A model generated the notes under the pieces. That model had not been told where the DNA came from. It saw only the letters and a program-made list of their open reading frames with translations, and did no database searches. From Rubrobacter sp. (GTDB lineage: Bacteria > Actinomycetota > Rubrobacteria > Rubrobacterales > Rubrobacteraceae), in the NCBI GenBank assembly GCA_019247245.1, contig JAFAPF010000167.1, positions 1 to 5,643 of the forward strand: a stretch of DNA of 5,643 nt, read 5' to 3'. Positions 5,399 to 5,643 of the stretch are shown here, piece by piece (within the stretch, counting starts at the first letter, position 1; the number at the start of each line of letters is the position of its first letter). The position numbers and the translations under genes are program-made.

Positions 5399-5643
5399 AA
5401 AGAAGGACGAAGAGTATCCTACCGAGCGCCCCTCGACCAGTGCTAACCTCGTCGCGACGAGCAGCGAAGAACTTGAGCAGGAGCATCGGAAGAGTGCACT
5501 AGAGAAGTTGCGCAAGCTTGCCAAGAGGGCGGAGGAGGGCGATGAGAAGGCGGTGCCCGCCATCCGCAAGACCCTCGAGGAGCATCCCGGCCTTGCTAAG
5601 CACTGGGCGGACTTTGCGAAGGTGACTGAGAGCGTCTTGATAA
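5376..5643 (+). CDS. Small hypothetical element protein, N-terminal part (3' end outside window)
   Basis: The frame starts at GTG 5376 and stays open to the end of the window, giving 89 visible residues. The first 40 or so are polar and low-complexity (KITKKKDEE, PSTSANLVATSSEE). They are followed by a helical charged region and the segment LAKRAEEGDEKAVPAIRKTL, then EEHPGLAKHWADFAKVTE. In relatives I recall, a similar A-x-x-G-D-x-x-A-x-P-x-x-R motif followed by a tryptophan-containing helix occurs in the gene directly after the MGWEKR protein, so the two form a conserved pair. It overlaps the preceding gene by 23 bases, indicating translational coupling. I do not recognise a biochemical function. 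The C-terminus is missing. Confidence 0.6.
   Translation, partial: MEVPKITKKKDEEYPTERPSTSANLVATSSEELEQEHRKSALEKLRKLAKRAEEGDEKAVPAIRKTLEEHPGLAKHWADFAKVTESVLI

Larger units (their letters stand above)
1250..5643 (+). mobile_element. Part of a plasmid-like or integrative element (replication module)
   Basis: The co-oriented set of excisionase-like regulator, primase, helicase, repeat-rich non-coding region and small element-type hypothetical genes is typical of plasmids and integrative elements. The left edge is inferred from the change in content after the junction region; the right edge is outside the window. No integrase, relaxase, partition gene or attachment site is seen, so I cannot say whether it is integrated or free. 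The left-hand membrane gene suggests integration. Confidence 0.5.

Overview
The window is a moderately GC-rich bacterial segment whose protein families and codon choice resemble Actinomycetota, possibly Rubrobacter or a relative. The lineage is inferred from family resemblance; there is no rRNA or other phylogenetic marker here.

Layout. Positions 1-468 hold the 3' end of a polytopic membrane protein of the lysylphosphatidylglycerol-synthase transmembrane/flippase-like family, probably a host chromosomal gene. Positions 469-1249 have no intact gene. They contain a decayed type I signal peptidase on the minus strand (about 813-956, with a recognisable catalytic-serine box), some short TGGTGTA repeats and an AT-rich patch. 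From about 1250 onward every gene is on the plus strand and the content changes to that of a plasmid or integrative element. It has a small helix-turn-helix (excisionase/MerR-like) protein, a primase-polymerase-like replication protein (1548-2504) and a large primase-associated P-loop ATPase/helicase (2470-4625, broken by one frameshift). A 450-base non-coding stretch follows, packed with eleven copies of GGTAAC in both orientations. The window ends with two small overlapping genes of an uncharacterised mobile-element pair, the first frameshifted and the second cut by the window end.

How it may work together. The primase and helicase genes overlap and form a replication cassette. The GGTAAC array directly downstream, with two DnaA-box-like sequences and an AT-rich segment, is a good candidate for its origin (iterons) or for an operator cluster. 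One more GGTAAC sits on the ribosome binding site of the primase gene and another lies in the probable leader of the gene after the array. This suggests one DNA-binding protein could both mark the origin and control expression.

Most notable: (1) the GGTAAC array and its outlying copies at two gene starts; (2) two single-base deletions, one in the helicase and one in the gene at 5076, each removing the first base of a codon just before TGCTC; the second fuses two normally separate genes in frame; (3) the signal peptidase relic hidden antisense to a long open frame. No integrase, tRNA gene, CRISPR array or complete insertion sequence was seen.
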